The notes under the pieces are model-generated. The model worked only from the letters and a program-made list of their open reading frames with translations, searched no databases and had not been told where the DNA came from. Made by a program: the position numbers and the translations under genes. Positions 11,883 through 20,234 of a DNA stretch of 64,000 nt are shown here, piece by piece (position 1 is the stretch's first letter; the number at the start of each line of letters is the position of its first letter). Origin of the DNA: Liolophura sinensis (taxonomy: Eukaryota > Mollusca > Polyplacophora > Chitonida > Chitonidae); NCBI RefSeq assembly GCF_032854445.1, contig NC_088305.1, positions 12,653,606 to 12,717,605 on the forward strand, given 5' to 3'.

Positions 11883-12150
11883 CGCAGCCTCCGTGGCTCA
11901 GTCGGCTAGCGCGCTAGCGCAGCGTAATGATTCAGAAGCCTCTCAACAATGCGGTCGCTATGAGTTCAAGTCCAGCTCATGCTGGCTTCCTCTTCGGCCG
12001 TAATTGGGAAGCTCCCAGCAACCTGCGGATGGTCGTGGGTTTCCCCCGGGCTGTGCCCGGTTTCCTCTCACCATAATGCTGGCCGCCGTCGTATAAGTGA
12101 AATATTCTTGGGTACGGCGTGAAACACCAATCAAATAAATAAATAAATAA
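11883..12150 (+). mobile_element. SINE-1, reference copy with 12-bp target-site duplication
   Basis: This tRNA-derived SINE has an A-box-like 'tggctcagtcgg' (11894-11905) and a B-box-like 'gagttcaagtcc' (11962-11973). The body contains 'gcaacctgcggatggtcgtg' and 'cccggtttcctctcaccata'. The tail holds 'gtcgtataagtgaaatattc', 'acggcgtgaaacaccaatca' and (AAAT)n. The A-to-B spacing is longer than in a true tRNA, so this is not a tRNA gene. The duplication 'acgaggtgtctg' is perfect at 11871-11882 and 12151-12162. Such elements depend on a partner LINE for mobility (known of SINEs); no partner is visible here. Confidence 0.95.
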
Positions 12151-12224
12151 ACGAGGTGTCTGTAGTTTGTCTCTATGATGCAAATCCGTCATACTCTAAT
12201 CCATAACTCTGCTGGCGGACTAAA

Positions 12225-12325
12225 CATGGTCCCCCTGAGATGCTTATTAACCAGCAGAATCTTGGTTTATGCAATACAAAATATTTAAAACCAGAACAGC
12301 GACGTCAGCAAGAGATGAGATTGTT
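12225..12325 (+). repeat. Rep-A left-end fragment
   Basis: 'tgagatgcttattaaccagc' and 'tcttggtttatgcaatacaa' parallel 8280-8330, followed by 'aaaaccagaacagcgacgtc'. It breaks off before the core. Confidence 0.45.
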
Positions 12326-13105
12326 CTATTGATCGTCTAGTGATAGAGATCATTCTATGTCAGAGGCCACTGTGTTAGAGATCAACTAGGGTTAAAGATC
12401 AGTCTGTGTTTACTGAGACTGTTTCGCTCGGATTTCTTTGTAAACTTCAGCATAGGATTATCGTGTCATATACCTCAGGCAAGAATAGCAGAAAAAAGAC
12501 CAAAAACATCGGAATTTGATTTTAAAATGGCAAAAACACGAGAATGATTTCCGATTTGCTCGAAACGTTACCAGTTGAATGTCTTCACGGTTAATTTTTT
12601 CTGTACTTCAATATTGGTGATATCTTTTGGCTTGATTCCATGCAAGTGCAAATGCACCCAGCTTCCTCGGGAAGCCGTGTGCTTCCTTATGCGGTCAGCT
12701 CAGTCAGCTGCCGTTTTTTTTTTATTAAACAAGATATAATGAGATTATGACAATTTGCAAAGTTTGAGTAACGTGGCTTCGCATACTGCATGTATTTGCT
12801 TTTCTACGGATTTTGCTTTTTGTTTCCTTCTGGATTTACTGCGAGTGGATTTCAACACTATTGGGTCATACGTATGGAAGTAGTACACATTGTGACTTAC
12901 CTGTCCCAGTATCGGATTATTTATTTGTATAGTGCTGTCTCAGTGGAATATAATTACAAGATGTTTGGGGAACAATAAGCTGTTGAAGAGCTTGTGTGGC
13001 CGTTTGCGTCCTACCTTTGTAGAAGTCCACGTACCTAACTTCAAACGTGGGAAAGTAAATCAGTAATTTGCCGCTTGCTCTCCAATTTCTTTTATGTACT
13101 GAATA
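12326..13105. other. unassigned stretch
   Basis: Poly-T at 12715-12723. Frames of 62 (plus) and 82 (minus) codons have no motif. Confidence 0.4.
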
Positions 13106-13301
13106 TAACACCACGTAGTCACAATATGCCAAGACACTACACAAGACATGAAACCACACAGGCACAACATACGGACACCGGACAACATCTCACACAACCA
13201 CATCATGCTGACACATTATGCTTACACAATATGCTGACAACAGGCTGACAAAAGACATCACATCACACACAGTGGTAATATTCTGATATCAAACATAAGA
13301 T

Positions 13302-13594
13302 TTTATTTATTTATTTATTTATTTGATTGGTGTTTTACGCCGTACTCAAGAATATTTCACTTATACGACGGCGGCCAGCATTATGGTGGGTGTAAACCGG
13401 GCAGATCCCGACAGAAACCCACGACCATCCGCAGGTTGCTGGAAGACCTTTCCACTTACGGCCGGAGAGGAAGCCAGCATGAGCTGGACTTGAACTCACA
13501 GATCATTCACAATTGTGAGAGACTCCTGGGTCATTACGCTGCGCTAGCGCGCTAACCAACTGAGCCACGTAGGCCCCCCCCCCCCCCCCCCACC
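13302..13594 (-). mobile_element. SINE-1 full-length, perfect 13-bp target-site duplication, poly-C head
   Basis: It is flanked by 'tcaaacataagat' at 13289-13301 and 13595-13607. The tail (ATTT)n is at left. The head at right ends 'ccaactgagccacgtaggcc' and runs into about 18 C residues, an expansion of the few C/G residues that normally begin the element. Confidence 0.95.
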
Positions 13595-13705
13595 TCAAAC
13601 ATAAGATCATTCAGTTACAATATGTTGACACCGGATATAACACCAAACACAGTCACAACATGCCGACTCAATATCTTGACAAAAACCATCACACCACACA
13701 CAGTG

Positions 13706-13862
13706 GCTATATTTATTTATTTGATTGCTGTTTTACGCCGTACTCAAGAATATTTCACTTATGCGACGGCGGCCAACATTATGGTGGGAGGAAACCGGGG
13801 GAAACCCACGACCATCCGCAGACTGCTGGCAGACCTTCCCACGTACGGCCGGAGAGGAAGCC
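13706..13862 (-). mobile_element. SINE-1, 5'-truncated
   Basis: Tail and body are present, but the element stops at 'cggccggagaggaagc', so the tRNA-like head is missing. The flanks 'cacagtggcta' and 'cacagtggata' suggest a target-site duplication, meaning the truncation happened at insertion. Confidence 0.8.
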
Positions 13863-14145
13863 ACAGTGGATACATGCAGACACCAGATATACACTGTGTC
13901 AAATAAAACACCACATAGTCACAACAGAAATCACAACATAGACACCAGGCAATATAGGCACCAGACATGACATCACACAAAATCACAACTTTCTGACACC
14001 TGACATGACTTTACACACAGTCACAGTGTCATGACGAGAGACATGACAATGGACATAAAACCAGAGACAGTTACAATATATTGACACAAGACACGACACG
14101 CGTTAAAGTTACAATGTGCAGACACCAGACAATAGACCAGATATA

Positions 14146-14375
14146 CTTTTTTTTAATTTATTTATTTGATTGGTGTTTCACGCCGTACTCAAGAATATTT
14201 CACTGCTTAGAATATTTAACTTCTTCATCCGCAGGTTGCTGGCAGGTCTTCCCACGTACGGCCGGAGAGGAAGCCAGCATGAGCTGGACTTGCTAACAGG
14301 GACCGGATTTGTGAAAGACTCCTGGTTCATTACGCTGCGCTAGCGCGCTAACCAACTGAGCCATGGAGGCCGCTG
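14146..14375 (-). mobile_element. SINE-1 with internal deletion
   Basis: It lies between 'gaccagatata' (14135-14145) and 'gaccagatgta' (14376-14386), an 11-bp duplication with one mismatch. The middle ('cgacggcggccagcattatg' region) is replaced by a short unrelated patch, while head and tail are kept. Confidence 0.85.
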
Positions 14376-14475
14376 GACCAGATGTAAGACACGACACTGT
14401 CGCAATATATTGAACGGTACTTGCCTTATTCTGCATTGCTGAGTTCGGTGTTGCTTAATTAGAGACCTTTTACTG

Positions 14476-14817
14476 ATGTTTCCGGCAGCCCTGGAAACTG
14501 TACTGTTGATTACTCTTGTTTTATATGATACATGGTTGTTACAAACTTTTTCTTTTCTTTTCTCAGCCCTTTTGACAATTGTGCTACATGTTGTTTCTAG
14601 TTTTATCTTGCGGTACTGTCCTGGAAAAGCCGCGACTGATGATTTTATAATCTCAGTACCATCACCTGTGTTTCCAAAATTCTTCAAATCCACCATTCCT
14701 GGTTTTGAACTTGACTTTCATCAACACGTATATAGGTCTTCAATTCGTGTAAACTCGGAACCTACGTTCAACATTCCGGTTTCCCGATTGTCAAGCGGAA
14801 GGCGAACTGATCGCTAG
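14476..14817 (+). CDS. uncertain 113-codon open frame
   Basis: The predicted protein starts with a hydrophobic stretch (about residues 5-45, rich in L, V, F) that could pass for one or two membrane segments. A polar, basic C-terminus ending SSGRRTDR follows. I recognise no family. A 118-codon frame occupies the opposite strand (14340-14696) and partly translates SINE sequence, which argues that at least one is chance. The duplicated segment at 14870-15080 follows immediately downstream. It could be an exon or noise. Confidence 0.15.
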   Translation: MFPAALETVLLITLVLYDTWLLQTFSFLFSALLTIVLHVVSSFILRYCPGKAATDDFIISVPSPVFPKFFKSTIPGFELDFHQHVYRSSIRVNSEPTFNIPVSRLSSGRRTDR

Positions 14818-14869
14818 TGTTCGCTACCTTCTGGGAAGAAGAGTTCTACCGGAAATGTCGAACTGCACT

Positions 14870-15080
14870 TCGGCGATTTCCGACGGCAATTCTCCTCCTA
14901 ACACAGAAGACTTCAGGACTAGTTCTTAGGCAATGGAGTTGCACACAGCGGATGTTGGCGAGGACTTTTTTATAACTTATCAACTTGAGGTACAAATTTG
15001 AATGTTTTTTATGACATGCAACTGCGAGGACTCTTTTCAGTGTTATTGATTGATATTTAAATTTTCTTCTCCTTTAAGGT
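14870..15080 (+). repeat. segment duplicated at 28459-28680, with conserved ATG
   Basis: 'ttctcctcctaacacagaag' is identical in both copies. Next come 'agttcttaggca', an ATG (14933) and 'cacagcggatgttggcg', then 'ttgatatttaaatttt'. From this ATG the frame is 22 codons (MELHTADVGEDF...) ending at 15001. A GT at the 'gaggtaca' position could be a splice donor. It could be a first exon with its 5' untranslated region, or a low-copy repeat. Confidence 0.5.
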
Positions 15081-15084
15081 GTGC

Positions 15085-16328
15085 AAATCCTTCTTTATGA
15101 AAACATTTTCTTGTATACAAACCTTCCCTGACGTGAATCTTTCCTTTGCACACGCATACCCTAAGGCAAATCTCTTATGAAGCTGTTGATTCAACACGCC
15201 ATTTTGCCATGATATTGCTGATTAAATCCTGACTTAAAAATCCATCAGTTCGTGAAGCCTTAGTCATGGACAAAGCCATAAAAGGTTACGCAGCAAATGA
15301 CTTCCCATTTCACGTTTTAAAATTTAAAATACTGGTTCTTTAGGCAAGCTGAATGTATGTAATATTGTACGCTATTGTTTTCACCGTAGTTCTAAATAAA
15401 CAGTGACAAGATCTTGTGTTTGTCAATGAAAACATACCAAAACGTTGCTTCATTTTCAAGGACATCTTGTGAAAACCCACAACCATCCGCGGATTCCAAA
15501 GAATTAAGACAATTAGTTTTCACTCAAAGTTTGCAACATTTATATGCATACTGACAAAAAATGCAATGTAAACCAATGTAAAGTTGGATAATTATATGCC
15601 ATTGGGACAAAAACTCTAACGCAAAACAGTTATCTAATTAGATAGCCCACAATAAATTAAATTTGTAATAAAATAAATTGTTTGCCACAGCCTTTTACGA
15701 ATAGAATGCGGATACGTATATCTCTTATATGCCGTGACAATATGAATCAGTGAAAATAGCTCATAAACAAAACGTTTCATTCCAAAAATACCTCGACATT
15801 TCCTCCAGAGCCCTTAACATGAAACTTTCAAAGCGTTTGCCACAGAGCTATGATCATAGGATGGTTACATAATCAAACCTGTGTATGTTATGACTCAATA
15901 TGGTTACACGCCCACAAACAAAACGTTTTATTCCAATGAGCGATCGATATTCGATTACAATGTCCGCTATAATTCCATAACATTGACTTTGACACATAAA
16001 CTTTTTACCATTTGATGATGGATGATACCACATGAAAAAGAATCTTTGGCTATCAATTTTCTACTTTACACTTCAGAATAAGACATTTCAATAAATGGCT
16101 GGAGATTAGAGCCACGTTAGCAAATTTTTCAACCATTACGTGCCGACAATCTGTTATAATCGAGGAAGATTGATGGCATGAGATCGAAAACACCCATAGC
16201 CAAAAAATTAAAAGACAGACGCCTTTAAAACCGACAAGAAAAAACAAAACATTTAAAATGAAAATACCACAGAAATTATTATAGTAGTATCAATATAATA
16301 TACAAACTATATCTTCATATAGGTGAGT
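15085..16328. other. unassigned AT-rich stretch
   Basis: A 16-bp echo of SINE-1 ('cccacaaccatccgcgga', 15476) is too short to call. Only one frame just above 60 codons (minus, 16053-16247) occurs, without motif. Confidence 0.45.
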
Positions 16329-16330
16329 CT

Positions 16331-16474
16331 GACAACAACCTGCGGATGGTCGTGGGTTTCCCCGGGCTCTGCCCGGTTTCCTCCCAGCATAATGCTGGCC
16401 GCCGTCAAATATATAGTGAATAGTGAAATATTCTTGAGCACGGCGTAAAACACCAACCAAATCAAATCAAATCA
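16331..16474 (+). mobile_element. SINE-1, 5'-truncated
   Basis: It begins within the body at 'acaacctgcggatggtcgtg' and ends in 'cggcgtaaaacaccaacc' plus (AAATC)n. It carries a small insertion 'aatatatagtg' before the tail. No clear target duplication. Confidence 0.85.
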
Positions 16475-16479
16475 TACAA

Positions 16480-17120
16480 CTGAATGGCCAACATATCTGA
16501 AGACTGTCGTGCTTTGCATTGACAATCGAGTCAGTAGTCCAAATAGGAAATGATAGATTCTCAGTCGCACGCACACGAAGAACGGCACATCAGATTTGGG
16601 TTCGTTTGTCCCTGAAGAGTATTTAAGACTGCAGATTAGCTTGAGAGCAATCCGTTTGATCTATGTTAAGATTATGCTTGCAAACTGTTCAGCGTATTTA
16701 ATCGGCTCGCCGATTGTGACTAGCCATTTCGTTTCCAGTTGTGCTGGTCGCAATTTATTTTGTGCAGATGGGGCTAATCTGTTACTATATATCAGTTGGC
16801 GAAATTAGCCATCAGCCGCTGCCATTAATATTGTGAAAAATGAACAAATTCACCTCCCGTTGAGAGAAAAGTGGGAAATTAGCCACCTGATGGCAAAATA
16901 GTAGGGACTGTCAATCTCTTCAGGAGGTAGAGAGGGGGTTAGCGGGTGATTGCAGGGTGGTTCAAATTTCCGATCCCAGAACGAGCATATCCATCGTTCT
17001 TATTTACAGAGAGAGTGAAAAAAGAATTCCCTGATTGGCTGGTTGTTTTCGTAGGCGGACATGTATCGCATGCAAACAAAATAAAAGAATCTGGCCGTTA
17101 CAGGCACAAATTTCAGAAGT
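16480..17120. other. unassigned stretch
   Basis: Two frames of 66-70 codons without motif. 'gggaaattagccacctgatg' (16870) has a weak echo at 16800. Confidence 0.4.
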
Positions 17121-17126
17121 TTTTTG

Positions 17127-17345
17127 GAATCACCGATTATTGTTGATTTATCCTGGATCCTTGACACCGTATATATATAGAGACAGACGGGGTTCTACTC
17201 GAATCACCGATTATTGTTGAATTATCCTGGATCCTTGACACTATATATATAAAGAGACACACGGGGTTATACTCGAATCACCGATTATTGTTGAAGTAGT
17301 ATGGATCCTTGACACTATATATAGAGACAGGCGGGGTTCTAAGAT
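17127..17345. repeat. 74-bp tandem repeat, three copies
   Basis: 'gaatcaccgattattgttga' starts at 17127, 17201 and 17275, exactly 74 bp apart. Each unit includes 'cctggatccttgacac' (third copy 'tatggatccttgacac'), a short TA run and 'gagacagacggggttct'. Confidence 0.95.
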
Positions 17346-17496
17346 GAATTTCCCGGTGTACGCCACCGTCAGACACATCGAATCAGTGGACAGACGTTTC
17401 ACTCCCTATGCAGAATCAAGAAGATGTTTTAACTGGTTTATTTCACATTGATGTAAATGAGAGAAAAGTTTTCATTTTTAATTCTCTCTAAACTAC

Positions 17497-17612
17497 CTAG
17501 ACCATCCGCAGGTGCTAGAAAACCTTCCCACGTACAAAGGGAGAAGAAGCCAGCATGAGCTGGACTAGAACTCACAGCGATCGCACTGATTACAGGCACC
17601 TGGACAATAGTG
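17497..17612 (-). mobile_element. SINE-1 head-side fragment
   Basis: 'gaccatccgcaggtgctaga', 'aagccagcatgagctggact' and 'tgcagcgctaccaca' remain. Tail and the far 5' end are lost. Confidence 0.75.
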
Positions 17613-18135
17613 CAGCGCTACCACACATGGATGTAGATGGAAGAAAATCTTTATTTTTAGCTCTCGGTGTTTCACATGGATGTTATCAGGAATATAACTT
17701 TCTTTCTGAGGCTTCTCTTGTATTTTTTCTTTCACCCATTTTAATCTATTCTGATTAAAAAATATGTGTCCCACGGGTCAGACTGTAAAATACAGGCTGT
17801 ACAAACTTTACTTCTACGCATAAATATCGTGGTTAAGTTCTACTTGTGTGTCCGATGTTAAATATCCCTCGTGTATGAAGGAATGTGATTCCACAAGCAA
17901 CCAATACAACTTGGCTTATTTAATGCTAGAAGGCCACTGGGTCATCAAACGTCCAATTTTTTCCCCCAGAGGTTCGATAAAATACTCTTTAGTGAGAAGC
18001 AGTATTCGCTTTATTAAGTTTCACAGGTGCTAGAAAAAAAAGGTCATTTCCTTAATATACCAATTGGTTGTGAACTAAATTAAGATCAAAGGTAAGACGC
18101 GCGTGGAGCTAATGACACTGCGCTGACCGTTATAC
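17613..18135. other. unassigned stretch
   Basis: Frames of 61-69 codons on both strands have no motif. 'catggatgtagatggaagaa' (17626) loosely echoes 17448. Confidence 0.4.
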
Positions 18136-18139
18136 TGTA

Positions 18140-18307
18140 ATGTTCTTGTCTTGCTCCGTGTGCGCTTCCCACTGGTGTATACACGACATGGGATGTGAAC
18201 AGTTTGCAGACGAAGAAATGCACTTTGTTGTGAATTCCTTGTCACGCATTTACTATGGAAGACAGCAATACCATCTTATGAAAGGAACAAATGCCATAGA
18301 AAATTGA
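18140..18307 (+). CDS. short open frame, possible upstream part of the 18304 frame
   Basis: A 55-codon frame from an ATG contains a CxxC pair near its start (SCSVCASHW), then acidic and aromatic residues (CEQFADEEMHF) and RIYYGRQQYHLMK. Its composition is more protein-like than most frames in the window. Its last codons overlap the start of the next frame, in another register. One indel or a short intron would be needed to connect them. No family recognised. Confidence 0.2.
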   Translation: MFLSCSVCASHWCIHDMGCEQFADEEMHFVVNSLSRIYYGRQQYHLMKGTNAIEN

Positions 18308-18714
18308 CCAACGATTTTGCAGGATTAAGGGCGAATGTCTTTCTTAAACTCGCCAATCTCGACATGGCTGAAATATTGCACCTGTCGTTAAGCCATAATA
18401 ATTCGTTCTTTCTTAAAGGGAAGCTTAGAACGATGGTTTTTAAAGTATTAAATCGTTACCCACACTTGTGTGAATATTTAGGACTGCTTCCATGTACATT
18501 TCAAAGGAATTTGGAGAACGACACAGTAAGGAAACAGTATCTAGCGGAAGTGCACGCGTTCTATTTCTGCCTGACAGTCGTGTCTCAAGTCCGCAACGAT
18601 ACGACAAAAATGTTTCAAAAGATCGATAACCGCTTATGTCAAGCGGAAAGAAACACACAACTGTTGCCTAGGCCTTGCTCTGCAAACAATGGCCCGAGAC
18701 AGTCTAAGGTGTGA
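18304..18714 (+). CDS. uncertain 136-codon open frame
   Basis: This is one of the longest frames in the window. Its first codon is TTG, so it is an open stretch rather than a frame with a good start. It has a mixed helical-type composition (for example KLRTMVFKVLNRYPHLCEYL) and is not rich in repeat sequence. A GT follows at 'ctaaggtgtgac' near the stop and could serve as a donor. A 72-codon minus frame overlaps it. I recognise no domain and cannot exclude chance. Confidence 0.25.
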   Translation: MTNDFAGLRANVFLKLANLDMAEILHLSLSHNNSFFLKGKLRTMVFKVLNRYPHLCEYLGLLPCTFQRNLENDTVRKQYLAEVHAFYFCLTVVSQVRNDTTKMFQKIDNRLCQAERNTQLLPRPCSANNGPRQSKV

Positions 18715-18959
18715 CGTTACTTCGTTTATTTGTTGTCACCTCCAGCGACCACAGCTTGTTTCCAGGGGGATAGCCAGCATATAATTGAAGCCTATCTTCA
18801 GCGTTATTTGTCTTTCCCGAGATGATAGATTTATCTCAGGCTAGCCAACAGTCATTGAGATATCATTTGCTGTCCAGCGTTGTTCTGTGGCACTTTGTAA
18901 GCAGTGTTGTAATACACAAACCCGGCATCGTTACAGTGTACCATAAAGTAAACATCTGG

Positions 18960-19135
18960 AGCATCTCACCAATGCGGTCGCAATGAGTTCAAGTCCAGCT
19001 CATGCTGGCTTCCTGTCCGGTCATACGTTGGAAGGTCTGCCAGCAACATGCTGCTGGTCGTGGGTTTTCTCCGAGATCTGCCCGGTTTCCTCTCATGTGA
19101 CATATTCTTGAATATGGCGTAAAACACCATAAATA
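18960..19135 (+). mobile_element. SINE-1, 5'-truncated
   Basis: It starts inside the head at 'gcatctcaccaatgcggtcg', keeps the B box 'gagttcaagtccagc', and has a deletion between 'tttcctctcat' and 'gtgacatattcttgaatatg'. It ends with 'ggcgtaaaacacc'. Confidence 0.85.
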
Positions 19136-19139
19136 GCAT

Positions 19140-19905
19140 AAATGTCCATGACGCCTGCTGGGTTTTGGAGCAGAGAAAACCGCAGTTTGATATGGGAGAT
19201 CTGCATTTGAGCAGGCGATCCCTTTGATCAGGAGGCGATGTGCGGCAGTAAGAACAACCCTTACCTGACTGAACCTGCCAAACTTCTTCTTTGCCAGATA
19301 AAATGCGAGAACGCTAAAACTCAAGCACAGCCTGTCAAACAGTTGTCACGTCTGTGCGGGTGTGACAATTCTGAACACAGCATACTCTTACATGCACTAT
19401 ACATTTCGGCATTCTTACATATTATGTTGAGAGGAAGCCTTGGTCCAGTGACTACATGTGCTTACCTTTCATCTGCTGAGACTCACGAGGGGCTGATTAA
19501 GAAAACCGGCCATGGAAAGAAAGTGGGCACTTCCTGCTCACACTCTTGTGTTCTCGTGTGGCCGTTTCTGAAGTCTAACGATCCTTGAAATGTTATTTGT
19601 TCTCAACAAATATCTTGTGCATATCTGTATGTGTATCAAATGTGGGAAAGTTTGCAGTAAGCTGACGAAGGTCGACGTTTTTTCTCGGGCATCACGCTTT
19701 CCTCGACCAATAATTATACTCACCTTCATCTCAAAAGGTAAACAAATTCTAGAATGTGGTGTGAAACTACAATCTTAATAAATAAGTAAATAAATTCATA
19801 CCATGCTCTGTTGAAATTACTTTTTCTTTTATTCAATTCACACATTTTTCATTTTTGCCCTCATGCTCATTTTCATGGGCAATAAATAGAGGCGTTTTTC
19901 CCCTG
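19140..19905. other. unassigned stretch with a 116-codon frame
   Basis: The plus frame at 19238-19588 is cysteine-, histidine- and leucine-rich with no recognisable domain. A minus 63-codon frame overlaps its end. 'tgtggtgtgaaactacaatc' followed by (AAATA)n near 19755-19790 resembles a decayed SINE tail. Confidence 0.35.
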
Positions 19906-19909
19906 AAAG

Positions 19910-20232
19910 TGTATGAATGGGGTATAACGTCGTACTTAACATTTTTCAGTCATATGACGACGAGGAGTCTATACATATATTGTGTCTTGTAATAGGGCGA
20001 GTCTATGCCCGCAAAGTGCTGCCGCCACTTAAGTATCATGCCAAAGACACTAGACCTGACATCTCCGCTAGTCACATTATAGCCAACCACTCATGTTTAC
20101 TTGTTCTCAGTGCTCAGCACCTAGTGAAGCAGCAGCAAGTTCCATTTTTAAAGCCTTTGGTATGACCCGACGCTTGTTTGATCCCGAGGTCTCCCGATTT
20201 CGAGGCGAACGCTCCAACCATTAGCCACATGG
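19910..20232 (-). mobile_element. SINE-2 copy abutting the 95-bp array
   Basis: Tail at left: 'cgtcgtacttaacatttttc', 'agtcatatgacgacgaggag'. Body 'ttttaaagcctttggtatga'. The head at right reads on the minus strand 'gtggctaatggttggagcg' and 'gggatcaaac', A- and B-box-like. Its 5' end runs directly into the first, degenerate array unit. The 82-codon plus frame at 19917-20165 is this SINE. Confidence 0.8.
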
Positions 20233-20234
20233 TT

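Larger units (their letters stand above)
13110..14420. repeat. degenerate CA-rich minisatellite interrupted by three SINE-1 copies
   Basis: Variants of 'acaccagacatgacatcaca' and 'cagtcacaatatgctgacac' recur at 13110-13290, 13608-13705, 13863-14134 and 14387-14415. Unit length is roughly 35-45 bp and irregular. The four blocks are one array split by the SINE-1 insertions listed next. Short frames here (for example 13622-13906) mix satellite and SINE sequence. Confidence 0.7.

Noticed and set aside
11883-12150. tRNA gene
   Set aside because: A- and B-box-like motifs are present, but the spacing is too long, no cloverleaf closes, and the element continues into a SINE tail with a target-site duplication.
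13622-13986. Four overlapping frames of 75-94 codons
   Set aside because: They translate SINE-1 and minisatellite sequence in several registers.
14340-14696. 118-codon minus-strand protein
   Set aside because: Its C-terminal end is SINE-1 head, and the rest overlaps the plus frame at 14476.
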